Source: Strongylocentrotus droebachiensis (Eukaryota; Echinodermata; Echinoidea; Camarodonta; Strongylocentrotidae). Taken from it: a stretch of 64,000 bases of DNA. The notes beneath the pieces were generated by a model, which worked only from the letters and a program-made list of their open reading frames with translations, made no database searches and had not been told where the DNA came from. Below, piece by piece: positions 16,944 to 29,700 of this stretch. Where the stretch lies: assembly GCA_035222895.1 (NCBI GenBank), contig JAVYIG010001602.1, positions 186,001 to 250,000 on the forward strand. The letters run 5' to 3'. Each line of letters begins with the position of its first letter. Within the stretch, counting starts at the first letter, position 1. The translations under genes were made by a program, and so were the position numbers.

Positions 16944-17115
16944 TAGGCGTTGTGGCGTGCGCCTGTAATCCAGCTAAAAGTGGAAGTTACAAACTGATTC
17001 AGCCGAGGACGCAGGTTCGAAACTGAGTCACGTCTTTCAGATGGTGATGTTTAAAGGTCGGTCCCCAGATCTGATTGATACACGTCGGTAAAAACCCAAT
17101 ACACACACACTCACC
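16944..17115 (+). mobile_element. SINE with a 7SL RNA-like head and a tRNA-type B box
   Basis: GGCGTTGTGGCGTGCGCCTG followed by TAATCCAGCTA closely matches the 5' domain of 7SL RNA (the GGTGGCGCGYGCCTGTARTCCCAGCTA region). About 45 bases later GCAGGTTCGAAACTG resembles a pol III B box. The downstream part (GATGTTTAAAGGTCGGTCCC, then a GTAAAAACCC word) looks like a SINE body ending near an (AC)n stretch at 17100. It is a truncated fossil, not an SRP RNA gene. Confidence 0.55.
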
Positions 17116-17842
17116 TTACTGGAAATCACATATAGCAAAAACCACTGTCGACAGTGACAGTTGTAGAAAAGTGGAATTAAAAGTAGTGCAACTTAATGTA
17201 TCTGGTTATGTTTGGAATACGAGTGCATTTTAAGAGTAACCCTTTTCATGTTCACGTTGCTTATAAGATATCATTTCTTACTAGAAAAAAGAATGAGTTA
17301 AGTTTAGTGTCGATCTTTACCAGGGCTCAACCTTCATAGTAAGACGCGTCATATTAAACACAATCCCAACTACTATCGAGAAACCAACGCCGTGAGGTAT
17401 AAGAAATAAGATTTTAAAGCTTGTCAAATAAGATTCGATTCCCTAGACCCACAGTAAGATCGTGATTGTTCCCACACGTTGTCTTGCTGATAGCGATCGA
17501 TCGACCTACCATGACCGCTCTCAATCCCCTCCAGACAAACATGACTGAAACAATTTGCAGCTTTCCCGTGATTTGATGAAAATAACTTGTTTGGAATGTA
17601 TATTTATGAATACAATAAAAACTTCGATTTAGACTTGTTTATTCAATTTCTTTAATATTGTGAAAAAGGAGAAAATGCCTATTTTTTCCAAATATCCAAG
17701 TGTTGACATTTTAGTGTTTGTTTGTTTGTTTTTTTATTCCATCAACGAAGTAAAATGATATATTTTTGCCCCTGGTTGCCCCAAGATGAGATGACAGTTG
17801 CCCGAATATCGTATTAAGAAATTCTCGTAGGGGGGGGGGGGC

Positions 17843-18077
17843 TGCAGCTCCCCTACCTTTCCTTCTCCTTATGCTCCTCTTCCCCTCCACTTGACCTACT
17901 CCTCCCCCTCCCTGTCCTCCTCAATCCTTCTCCATTTTCCCCTCCTCCTTCTCTCCATCTCTTTTCCTTCTCATCCTCCTCCTTACTCTCCTCTCCTCCC
18001 CTCTTCCCCCTTCACTCCTTCTTCCCCTCCCCTCCTCCTTCCCTCCCCTCCTCATCTCCCCTCCTCCTCCCACCCCT
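17843..18077. repeat. Long polypyrimidine (C/T) tract
   Basis: About 235 bases that are roughly 90% or more pyrimidine on the + strand, built from irregular CCTCCT/TTCCCC words. It directly follows a poly-G run at 17830. Confidence 0.9.
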
Positions 18078-18680
18078 TGAGTCATTGTACTCGGTCATGA
18101 CTTACCCCCTGTGACTCGTGGCCCATCCATCAACCTGTAATAAATTTGTTGCATCAAAAGACAGAATTGTCACATTCAAATGTTGAACATTTGTTGAAGC
18201 AACTGTCTCTAACAAGCTAGGACGAGGGTGCATCGCACTTCTCCCCGTACTACCCCCTAGGGATTGTGAGGTATACAAACACAATCGAGCGTGAAATTGC
18301 TGCTGCTCAGCGTCCTAGAAGATACGCCATCTACTCAGTGGTACACCAGTAATTATTAACTTGGACATGTATGATAAATCTGTAATTAACCTCCACTATC
18401 ATCTTCTTTCTTTTTTGAAGTCATTGATTTCAGCCCACTGAGTAAAATAAGAGATAAATGAAAAAGAAGGGATATGTGCATATACACGTAAATTTAAATT
18501 TCTTACCAAAGTGCTTTTTCAAAAATGAAATAAGAAAACAAAAATAGTTATCTGGAAATAATAAACAGGTCAAAAAGCAAACACAGACAGCGATTTCGTA
18601 AGTGACATTTGAGCATCATTATCGCAACGCAGAACGTATCTTCATTCGACAGAGTAGTGTTTGAGAAAGGACAACAGGAT

Positions 18681-18799
18681 AGAGAGAGACAGAAATGGAG
18701 GAGAGAAGAGAGAGAGAGAGAAAAAGAGAGAGAGAGGGTGAGAGAGAGAGAGAAAGAGAGAGAGAGGGAGAGAGAGAGAGAGAGGGTGGGGGGGGGGGG
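18681..18799. repeat. GA-rich microsatellite ending in poly-G
   Basis: Interrupted (GA)n with GGAG and GGGTG interruptions, ending in a G run of 12 or more. The open frames on both strands here are low-complexity artefacts. Confidence 0.9.
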
Positions 18800-19429
18800 C
18801 TGCATCGATCAGGTTAGTACGAGAGTGAGAAAGCCAAGATACCCAAAAGGTATAGCATGGATGGCGGCGTCCACCGAATGACGTCACATTGTTTTGGTGT
18901 TTGGTATGGCCTGGCTGTTACCCTATACACTGTTCTTCCCTCTAGGCTTGGTAGAGAACAACCATATCCTCCTTGGTTCTTCCCTCTCTACAAGGCTTGG
19001 CACAGAACAACCATATCCTTACAAGTCTGTTGGTCCCTGATGATATTACGATCGACCTTTTTCCTTATATTGGTCAAGCGATACAGCTGCTATATAAATA
19101 GAAGCCACAACACAACACCGATGCCGTCAGGAACCTGCTTTAAAAGGAACTTTGATAATGATCGCATTTATATCGTCATCGCATGACATTACTGTAGACA
19201 GCAGACTAACATTACAGGACTACTATTTTGTAGTTATTATTGTTCACCATTTCGCCTAATTAAGGCATGTATAATTTTATTTCGTAAATTTTATATATCA
19301 TAAACGCACCCTACCCCTATATAAACCAAATGAAGCCAAACAAATCTCATTGGTTGTTAGATTAGATTAAATTAGATTATATACTACAAATCCTATGTGT
19401 TTTTCTTTTCTTCCATATTATAATAGGAT

Positions 19430-19990
19430 ATAAACCAACTTGGATAACCTGAAATGTTTTTGTTTAGTTACATTTCCTATTTTCTTAACAGACAATGCGT
19501 CTACTTCCTAATATTTGAAGCAGGTATTGTCCGTAGTTAAAACGTACAGCTGCTGTTCATCGACCTTAAGTAATAACAAACAAAGTTCTTGTATTGCAAA
19601 CCGGATAGGTCATCGATATACATAGTACATAATCAAAGCATATTTTAAAGTCATTTAGAAATATTATATAACAATAACAGGAGATTACCAACTACCACAA
19701 TTTTTACTCTGTATAAATATCCTGCATACAGGATATAAAGATGTGTGAACTTGGATAACCAGAATTATTTTTTGTTTGTTTAGGTCGCAACTTCCTTTCA
19801 TAATATCATGAACATTCAAAACAATGTACTCCATACATTTGGAACGTCAGTATTATGTTTGAATAAATCGTGAATGTTATTCTCTAATGTTTAAGAAATA
19901 ATGAAGAGTTTTCTTACTTTACAAACCAAATATATTGACGGTAATTTTGAATACCATGATAACTAAAGTTTAAGAGACTCTGGGCGCGTT
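19430..19990. repeat. Possible diverged tandem duplication (~300-bp unit)
   Basis: GGATATAAA...AACTTGGATAACC...TTTGTTTAG...CTTCCT...TGCAAACC occurs in order near 19430-19610 and again, diverged, near 19733-19930. Judged by eye only. Confidence 0.3.
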
Positions 19991-20928
19991 TATTGGGTCT
20001 TGCCACTAGATATGTACATATCGTACCCCATCACTATCATATACCCCACTATCGAACCCCACTATACGAAAGTGATTTGCGGGATGTCGCGTTTATCGTC
20101 CCTTCACGATTCAAAATAAAGGCCTTGTGTCAACAATATTCAATGTTGACATTTGTTTTAATTTCTTGGCCTGCAAACGATTTTTTTTTAAACGTCGAAA
20201 GAACCTACCATATTTGATGTATTGTGTATGAGAGCTTGTCAAACTATAGGACCCCCTTTTAAGGACTTGGTATCTTCTAAACAGGTATAATTCCATTTAT
20301 GTTGTTTGTAAACACATTTGGGTTCAAGATGATGATTACCATTCCAATACCTTGAAAAAAGTTTCATCGGTGTGTAAAGTTTGAGAATCTTTTCAGAACC
20401 ATTTGTGTAAAGTGCACAGACGTTAACATAAGCGTTTGCATTTATTTCAGGGGGTCAGAAGAAAAATTTACTCAGGATATAGTTACAGTAAGTACGCGGT
20501 AAAAAATAATGATAAGTACGATCGCATTCAAAGCAGTATATAACATCTCTAGCTCTTTGTCATTTATCATTACCATTGTCATCTGATTGTAGGGGCTGTG
20601 GGGGGGGGGGGGGCGGGGCTGCCGCAGTGCAACCATGAACAACAAACTTAGCTATGAACATAAGCCTCGACTTACATAGACATGAGAGTCAAAGTTAATC
20701 TTGAATGTCAACAGCCGACAGCTCTCAAAAGATGTCTTAATCTATTCATGGTGTAATGCGTAAGCGAAGACATGTTTGTAATCGTATAAACAAAGCTAGC
20801 TTTACTACCAAACATCACTGACTGTCCTTTCTTCACATTAGGCTTCCCTCCTTCCTTGTATTTTCGAGCCAAAACTTCTGTTTCCAAGATTGAAACTAGT
20901 AAAACAAAATTACAAATTATAATCAAAT

Positions 20929-20931
<3 letters not shown>

Positions 20932-20961
<30 letters not shown>
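20932..20961. repeat. (GA)n microsatellite
   Basis: About 15 uninterrupted AG/GA dinucleotides. Confidence 0.95.
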
Positions 20962-20963
<2 letters not shown>

Positions 20964-21357
20964 GGAACTTAGAATTCACATTAAAAACCTGTAAAAGTAG
21001 AAAATTGATTGTTATTGTAGAGGGGGAAAAAAAGTAGTATGTGTACACATTATGCCCTTCAAAATTGGGAAACGGAAGGTTATGCATGGATAGAATATAT
21101 ATATAATACCAGTTAAAACCTCCAAGAGTAGGAAATAGAAAGTTATAGAAGAGAGACTAACCGAAGAAAGAAAACTCGAATGATGTATCATCCAAAATGG
21201 CGCCTGAGGCTCATGTATAACTATATGGGTCTACCTGCAGCGGTGATATTCTTAGCGACATCTGCATGTCTATACCAGGTAGGATGGACATAAATGAACG
21301 CATTACATACACCTCTACACATCTGGGATGCGATCCAAAAAACCTGCATAACCTATA

Positions 21358-21545
21358 AGGGCATGGTGTCTTGGTATATATATGGGATCATTTATTTCAG
21401 TGCCAGTCCAATGGTTGAGGGTTCGAATTCCAGCCTTGCACTAACGTTCTTTAGCAGATATTTATTAATTCACATTTGCCTCTCGCCGCCCAGATAAGTA
21501 CCCTGCATTGCCAGGGTTATAGAAATTACTAGCTTACACACAGAT
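21358..21545 (+). mobile_element. tRNA-derived SINE fragment
   Basis: GAGGGTTCGAATTCCAGCC is a near-consensus pol III B box, preceded by a weak A-box-like GGCATGGTGTCTTGG and followed by a SINE-like body (TTGCACTAACG..., CCCTGCATTGCCAGGGTTAT). No tRNA fold is preserved. Confidence 0.45.
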
Positions 21546-23142
21546 CAGTTTTACCACTGATGTGGCTAACCTGAGTAAAGAAGATCAAATTATGTTTAAT
21601 ATTGTTATTTATTATGGTGAGATGTTTTTATTTGATAGAAAAGAGAATATGATAAATTCAAAATGATCGAACGTTCGCATGAACTTCTGTTGAATATGAC
21701 AACGAAGAGTACTAATAAAGTAAAAGTTTCATATTCTATAAGAAATGTTTTAATGAATTACAAAATGTTGACATTCCCAATCAAGCTTTTCGATGTAGTG
21801 TAACTTTGATGGTGGAATATTCAATAAAACGAATATGTAAAAAGTAGGCCCTTTGTGAAAAATAAGATAACATATTTATTCCGGATAAAAGCCTGTATCC
21901 TGGCTGCATCCGCCCCTATACTACAAAACAATCAAGACATTATTTATGACATAACACTCACTCGCAAACAAACACTTAAATGCATTAGTTGTTTTCCATT
22001 GACATTTATGATATATTGATTTCATGACGACACAAATGTTTTGATAAATCACGGGGGTTATGCTTTGATAACTTTTATTCGACTCTGACAAGGCTTGATT
22101 TATGTTCGTCATAACAGGCATTAGGTTATAATTGGGCATACTTCTAACGGAATCAATCCTGGCAAAATACTCCAGTAAATGTTTTTGTATTTATCATACC
22201 TGTTGAAAAAACTCCATCGGGTGTGTTTTAATTGTTCTATGTATTTGTGATGAACCGATCATTGTTTCATGAAATGTCCTCTTTCTCCTATAAGATAAAA
22301 TAATTGATAATAAAATTATTATTATTATTATTGTTGTTATCGTTATGGTTATGAATGGAACATGGGATGGTTGGCAGAACGGGACACTTGCCTTTTTCGG
22401 CTGTTTCAAGTTGGAGCCGGAATTCAGACCATTAACTCTGCATGTATAAAATGATTTAACCATTTGGTTTTTATTGTTTGTTTGACAGGGTCAATATGAG
22501 AGCATGAATATTTATGTATTTCATTATCTGACTCTAATGTTGACCAGGACATTTTGGTTGAATGCAGTGGCTGTTCTGTATCAATTATAAAAAAGTAATT
22601 CAATGTTATCTTGAATGAGAAAAATGGTTAGAGAATGCATGTAAGAAAGAACGATGGATATGATTCTAAAGCAGGGGGTTGCCGAGTGTAAATAATAATA
22701 GGTGACCTGCTTGCTGTGATGTTTTTCTTTTTCATTTGGCTGGTATATACATCATTCCCGTGTGTACCCTTGTATATAAGCATACGCAATAACTCTAAAT
22801 GTCAAAAGCTACCCTTCATGACCCTAATCATATAGCTCCTTAATTCACCCGTTCATCCCCTCCTCCTCTCCTCTCCTCTCCACCCATAGACTCAGTGAGA
22901 TGCTGCTTTTCTCATCTCCCATCCAACCCGCCCCGTCTCATCCTTACTTTCTCCTATCAGATCCTCTTCATGCACGCTCCTTTAAATATGAATATAATCA
23001 CGAACATCCTTCAAGTGTGAAGTAGCAAGTGTAAAAGACACATTTTGGTTATTGTCTGCTAACTTTCACCATAATATTAACACGCTGGAAACTATCTCTA
23101 TGCTTTAAAAAATATATTTTTTACTTCACCCGTTCATCCATT

Positions 23143-23152
23143 CCATATTAGG
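23143..23152. promoter_or_regulatory. Perfect CArG box (SRF site) upstream of tropomyosin exon 1a
   Basis: CCATATTAGG fits CC(A/T)6GG exactly and is the core word of the c-fos serum response element. It lies about 520 bp upstream of the exon 1a start codon. SRF control of muscle genes through CArG boxes is established; use here is inferred. Confidence 0.55.
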
Positions 23153-23256
23153 TTGGCTGGGAGCCCAGTCTCAGTGTATCATACCGTCTATCGTCACGAC
23201 ATCACTATCATGATCTATACACACAAACTCTCACTCTCCCGTCCGCACCCTCTCAA

Positions 23257-23290
23257 ACACGCACGCACACACACACACACATACACACAC
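23257..23290. repeat. (CA)n microsatellite
   Basis: Slightly interrupted CA repeat in the exon 1a upstream region. Confidence 0.85.
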
Positions 23291-23352
23291 GACACCAATA
23301 CGTCATCTTCCGAATACCACATCTAGAATTCCTCCCGCGATTCACATACGCG

Positions 23353-23377
23353 ATTGGTCGAGAGTATATCACGTGAT
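23353..23377. promoter_or_regulatory. Exon 1a proximal promoter elements: inverted CCAAT and ATCACGTGAT E-box palindrome
   Basis: ATTGG (inverted CCAAT) at 23353-23357 is followed by ATCACGTGAT at 23368-23377, a CACGTG E-box in a 10-bp palindrome, 294 bp before the exon 1a ATG. The overlapping GTGATCAC adds a second palindrome. A weak TATACT lies at 23414. The transcription start is not determined. Confidence 0.45.
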
Positions 23378-23670
23378 CACGAAGGCCTCCTGATAAGGTT
23401 TTTAACTTTTGACTATACTTTTTTTACGTGCGCGCGCTCTCTTGCGGTCTCCCTGTCGTCTGCTCAAGCCTGTTGCGCTACGTGAAATCCCGGTTGGTGA
23501 TACTGAATAGCAGCCAGTCTCTAACCTAGCACTTGTCACTTGGCCGGTTAGCCCTCTCCACATTCCCACCGTCTTGGAATAAGTTCTGAAGTTTTGTTCA
23601 CTTCAGCTGGAAGCTTGAAACTTCTTGTTGTTTTTCTCGTGTACGAATCGGAAAAACCTAACTAATCACC

Positions 23671-23784
23671 ATGGAGACCATCAAGAAGAAGATGTTGTCC
23701 CTCAAGTCGGAGAAGGAGGTGGCTATCGATGCCAAGGAGGTGGCTGAGGCTGAATTGAGGACCAGCAAAGAGCGTGAGGAACAG
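23671..23784 (+). CDS. TPM: Tropomyosin exon 1a (residues 1-38, long isoforms)
   Basis: Begins METIKKKMLSLKSEKEVAID, the classic tropomyosin N-terminus (compare MDAIKKKMQMLKLDKENA in vertebrates). ATG follows AATCACC; donor is ACAG|GTATGT. It is exactly 38 codons, as in vertebrate exon 1a, ending in phase 0. Met1, Ile4, Met8 and Leu11 are at core a/d positions and form the end-to-end overlap region. The upstream CArG box suggests this is the muscle promoter. Confidence 0.95.
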
Positions 23785-26700
23785 GTATGTCCAGAAAAAA
23801 AATATATATGTGAAAAAGAAAGAGAGAGATAGAGAAATCGTATTGCAAACCTTTATATTGTACATTGGAAAATCCTGTAACATTACAGAGAACAGATTTT
23901 CAAAATTAAATTAGAAAAAAAAATAACGTACACGTTTGATTAATCAGTTTTCAAGAAAGTGCCCCAGATGTGCATGCCATTAACGCAGTAGTTACAGCGC
24001 ATGCGTGATGATGTTTTGCATCGTACATAATGATAAAAGAATATTCTATCGAATGTTCGAGGCAAATGAAAACTAAAAACCTTCCCCTTGATTAGAATGC
24101 CTCATCTTATCTCATGTCCCTTCATTTTCTAGTTTTATTTTTCACGAATTCATTATGTTCAGTCCCTGAAAAGGGAACTTTCATTAATCGTTATTGGTTA
24201 AGAATACTGTATGAAATTATTCAATGATGATTATGATGTTAACAAGTTTCTTTATAATCGTGGAATTAAATCGAGTCTTGTCGCATGATGTTTCATTATA
24301 ATATGAACATGAATACATTACAAATTTAAATTAAACATATTGTTCCATATTTCTTTCTCATGAAATAAGTTGAATAATATGATTCTCTCATCAAGATATT
24401 TATGAATCAATGCCAACATGCAGGATATACCACGCATAATTGGGATCTTGTCGAGCTTTTGATATGATTAAGATTGCATGTTCGTCGCACTGCATGGACG
24501 CTGACGGAACCTGAACTCGCAAAGGTCTATTCTGGATCCTCAAGCAGTGTTTACTTGGTGAATGGAGTAACAGAAACTTGATAAAAGCTTAACACCACGG
24601 TGAAACATGTAAAGAAGCAGAAGGAGATAAGTGCAACGTGTCCACACTCTGGAATAACGCAATTACATGTATCGAGGGATATCAGCATCTTCCGAAAAAC
24701 AAAAGAATGGAAACGATGGTCTATCAAAAACAAAATGGCGGCTAGCATAGACTGAGGAGTAGTGCGCCATTGCTTCCTCCCGTGGGATATGTTGCTATCG
24801 TATGGAGATGTTAAAACAGAGGACAGCTGTCTTCCACTTCTTATCTTGTGAATACAATGGAATATTAATTATCTTCTGAAATCATTCGTCTACATTAAGT
24901 TTTAGGCATCTCTCTTTCTGCCTTCGATATACAAATATTTCATACTCGCGCTATACTCATGTTACAATCATCTTGGCACTCATGTATCCTTATTTCTGTT
25001 AGGAATGAATGAGAGGATGAATGAATGGGTCTGTTGTATATAACATGAAAGTGATATGTGGTAATTCAATGCGACGGTTGAATGCAAAGCAGACCTGTGC
25101 GCCTCGATGGGGTGCCATATTTTTCTCATCGGACCGCTATGGTTGTCCGTCGCGCATGCTCAGTTCGTCCGTCGCATTCCGATCATGCATAGAACATTCC
25201 TTGCCCTTATAATACCATTGACATGGATTGATGTATGATAGCAAAGCCCAACAGTCCTACCGATCAGATAAAAACTTCTTATCTCATTGTAATACCAGAA
25301 CATCTGATGAATATAATGTTGGTACATCCGATTTAACACTAATAGATATTTTGGGAACATTTTAGTTCGATTTTATAACGCAGATTTTGTTTACACAGTC
25401 TAACTAAATCTAATGCACAGTTGATTTGTTTTAATGATTACAAGTGAAACTATGCATATATAGGCCTATTCATAACATATATATATATACACACACATAC
25501 ACACATTCATATATATATACAAATATAATGTACCGATTGTGTAACACCTATTCTTCGACGTAGAATACAAAAATTATAGACCTATATAGAGCAATATGAT
25601 GCACATTGTACATGACTGTACGGATACACAGACTCCAACAACATGCAAATAATATACTAATAATTTCCGCTTTACATTCTTAATCAGAAACAAACTCGTG
25701 ATTGGCTTTACCTTTTTCTTGAAACTTATCTATTGGTCATAACATTTCAATAGGACTAATGCAAATTTACTCTATCCTTTTAGGCCTACATTATCTTGTT
25801 GCTATAGTGTTAGGCAGACAGGCAATGGTGACCTTTCTCCAAGAAATAACATAATTTATAAGGAACAATATACTGGAAGCAGAAAGGGCGTTAACTCATA
25901 TACTTTGACACATAGCTACTATCTTGTCTTTCTAGAGGCGAGTCATGGACAGCTATCGACATACCTAAACTAATTTTGTCTTGATTAATTGTGCTGGAAT
26001 CATCCAAACAGAAATTAGGTCACTATTAGCTTTCAAGAGATTTCAGGAAAATTGGATCGTGTAAACAAAATGTATTCAAATATCTAATGATAAAATGGCC
26101 ACGCAATATTTTGAAAGCAACCACATTATCCTAAAACAACCCAATCTTTGACAGACAGAAGATGTTTTCACGATTTGTCATCATTCTATGCATCTTTGCT
26201 TTGGCCCCTATAAACTATGCCATATGAGACATACTTCAGATAGGGCAGACAGGTCAAACATGTCAAATCTTTGGAGTAACAGGAAGCCCATTTCCCAATT
26301 TACCAAAGTCTTGACAAGTGATTTCAATGTCTTCTTTCAATTCCCAAACCGCCGTCTTCTATTCTCGGCTGGCGAGGTATTTTTGGTCCAAATATTTCAC
26401 CCCGAAGATCGAAATATTTTCGCAGGTCGAGTGCCAGAAGTGTAGTGGTGTTATTCTCTGTTTTTTTCCTTTAGGGGGGGGGGGGGGGGGGTGATCAGTA
26501 GACATCTGTCTGCAATACAATGCCATCATCAAACTCAATGACATATAGTTTAAGGGCAGGGGCGGGTATAATCTATATGAAGGTTGTAATACTCAGATCA
26601 TTATGTCTTGTATTAAAAAAGACAGGATATCGCACACCATGCAGTTTGACGCAATTGAAGCTTACCTCATACTGATTTTTTTTTTTTGGACAGGATCTTG

Positions 26701-29700
26701 AATCGCTGAAAAAACCCGTTTGGCCGCATATTTCAGGGTTCATTGACCTATATAAGACGAGACTAATGATTTCTATAAACCATGACGAGTTGCTTAAAAG
26801 TAATGTGCAACCTGTTCTCGTCATTCAATATATCAAGACTAAAAAGGGCATGGTTTATGAAAATCCCGTGGTATGTAGATCACATAATAGCCTTGCTGTG
26901 TTTAATTTACGTGAAGATAATTATGGTTCAATATTAAATGCAATAACTTGAATAAGGAAAGCAATATATAGGATACACAAGAAAGAAGTTTTGTACAAGG
27001 CAAATTATTTTATAAACGTATAACGATGATAATGATGGAATACCAATAGCATCAATGATAACGTAACAATACATTCAGTAATATTGAATAAGTCTCCCTA
27101 TACCGAGTTATAAAATTGTATATTAATGTTTGAACAAGTTGCATATGAAATCGAATAACGTGTGAGAGACGACAATAAAACAAAATTGCACAATAACATT
27201 CACATTACAATATTACGAAAAAAATTAATGAATTGTGATTTCAACAATATAAAACATATATGTATGTCAGTGCAGTGTAGGATGCAAGTACCGGCATGCT
27301 ATTGGGAGAAAGAAAGTGATGAAATCCGGATGTTTAAATGAAAGGAAATTCTCTTTTCTGCGAACATCTTTAATCCACGGATGACATTGAGATTATTTTT
27401 AATCCCAACATTCAGTGTATGGTGACGATGATGGCAAATGAGGATTAGGATAAACTCGGGCTAGTTCCGATATCGGGAGACATTAATGCCGTCATGACTT
27501 AGATAAAAACCATAAGGAAATAAACTTTACACTCTTATTGGCAAATATTTCCCATTTTTACATAGAATTGTATCAAGTTTGAAAGCCAATTTTCTTGACC
27601 TAGTTTCGGTGTTATAAGACTGTATGATCGGAAAGACACGGATAAACAAATTCCGTCACGTAGAATCAAGTCATCTCATGTTTCAATTTAGTAGTTCAAT
27701 GGATGTCAGAAAGTCCTTTCGAAGAAAAAAGGAAGAAAAAATGTGTCGCAACATCTGGGAGGTGTTTCACAAAGATCCTAAGTTGAACTTATCTCTAAGT
27801 TGGACTTAAAAAATATGGAAAGCCGTTAGCGTCTTTGAAAATGTTTTGTAAAAGTTTTTTTAAAAGGCATAAAATGTTGATTCACATCATTCATATTTTC
27901 TATTATGAAGGAGGTTTCATGTTCTTGATGTGGAATTTATAAAAAAGGCTAAAATCCTTGAATTTCTGCTTTTAAATATATTTCATTTTAAGGCTCCAAT
28001 GGCTGTCCATAATTTTTAAGTCCAACTTAGTGTTAAGTTCTACTTAGGATCTTTGTGAAACACCTCCCTGGTTGTATTTACAGCTTGGGGTGATATTAAA
28101 CGCATTGGACATCACGTGTATTAATGGATAAGCCAAGTCATGTGTTAAAATGGAATTATATTATAATTAGGTAAGGTTATAACTATAGGTCAATTACACG
28201 AACGATAGCAAGCACGAATGATCATAGATCAGTTTTTGGTTGATTAATTTGGACAATATCTGACAACCCCACCGTATTTTTCCCATATAAGATAGGCACA
28301 AAAATTGCCGAGGGAAGCTAACTGTATGAGGGGTGCATTCGAACACCACTCAAACTCCCGTTATTTTAATCAAGACTTAGTATTCCATTGTTTTTCATAG
28401 TTTGTAGATTTATTTTACTAACTGTTTCATTATCAATGTCAATTATTGTTGTAAAATGGGACTGAAATAATATTATCTTCCAAAAGTATAATTCGCGCTA
28501 TTGCGCGCCAACCATAGAGATATATACTTAATTATATATCTCTATGGCGCCAACACATCACACCCAATACCGTACCCCCGACAATACTTTGGAACATTCT
28601 AAGAAATTGAGAATTTATCTGCAAAATGCACCTTATGATTAATACAAGACGTAACTTATATTGAGGACTTCATGGCATTTCCTGATTACAATGGTTGTGT
28701 TTTCATCCAAAAATAAAACTAGTTTGCGAGTAGAAATATTACTTTTCTCGATAGTTTCATAAAATATATATTGTCAATGTCAGCTGATTGGCTAGTTTGG
28801 AAGTGACGTCGAGCGAGCCACGTTTACGCTGCAGCAGTCCAGCTAGCAGAATTAAAGGAGACTACCGGAGCTACATAAATATCATTGCACAATTTATGTT
28901 AACATTGCAATGCAATTATCATCTCAACCACAGAAGCTACACTGCTACATATTTTTGTCACAATGCTCATCATCTGCCCACCTCGCTGCATTTCCGGGGG
29001 AAATCCCCTATAGAGACAAAATAATACAAGGTAGAGTTTAGAGTGTAACATGTGCTCTTTCAAAAACCCTCTATCTTGTCTTCTTTGGCGCCTAGAAATG
29101 TAAAAATCTATCTTATTATAACCAATTTTTCTTCTCTCTATCTCTTTGCAGTTGAACGACACCATCAAGGAACGCGACGACCGAATCAAGCAGGTCGAGC
29201 TTGAGCTCGATTCCACCACCGACAAGTTGAGCGAGACACAGGCTGCTTTCGATGAAGCTGAAAAGGCACAGGGAGTCGTAAGTACACTCTTTAGATTTGA
29301 ACAGTTTCTATCACGCCCTCTACGTTGTAAACACTTTGTTACCTTGTCCAGGGCCCCGTTGCATAAAACTTACCATTGATGGTAACTTTGCCATCAATGG
29401 CAACTACCATGGTAACAGGGCTCAACAGCCAATCAAAATCAAGGTTTCCATAGTACTTACCATTGATACTATCAATGGTAAGTTTTGTGCAGCGGGGCCA
29501 GCCTGATTTGATCTGAGATCCCACACATAGTGCAACAATGTTGCCATCTCCTAAACAGTTCATGATTTCAGAAAGAGTCACGAAGGTACAGTGGTAGAGC
29601 AATGTCATTGACTGGGTGGTCAAGATTGAAACCAAGAATATTGCGCTAATCCCATCTGTTGGTGCATTAATCCTCATTAACAAGAATAAGCCAGTCATCC

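Larger units (their letters stand above)
15656..23142. other. Intergenic region upstream of tropomyosin
   Basis: No exon supported. Contents: the 7SL-like SINE (16.94 kb), a polypyrimidine tract (17.84-18.08 kb), GA microsatellites (18.68 and 20.93 kb), a weak diverged duplication (19.43-19.99 kb), a perfect CArG word at 20255-20264, a tRNA-like SINE (21.36 kb) and AT-rich filler. Confidence 0.6.
23785..29151 (+). other. Tropomyosin intron after exon 1a (5.4 kb)
   Basis: No exon seen. It contains a YY1-type AAAATGGCGGC near 24732, poly-G at ~26476-26492, a short (TA)(CA) tract near 25480-25520, the 312-bp MITE at 27.76-28.07 kb and a 36-nt hairpin at 28.51 kb. First introns of muscle genes often hold enhancers, but none is identifiable. 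Confidence 0.6.

Noticed and set aside
17891-18100. 69-codon Ser/Pro/Leu-rich frame
   Set aside because: Entirely within the polypyrimidine tract.
18548-18887. Open frames on both strands around the GA repeat
   Set aside because: Ser/Leu or Arg/Glu low complexity produced by the (GA)n tract.
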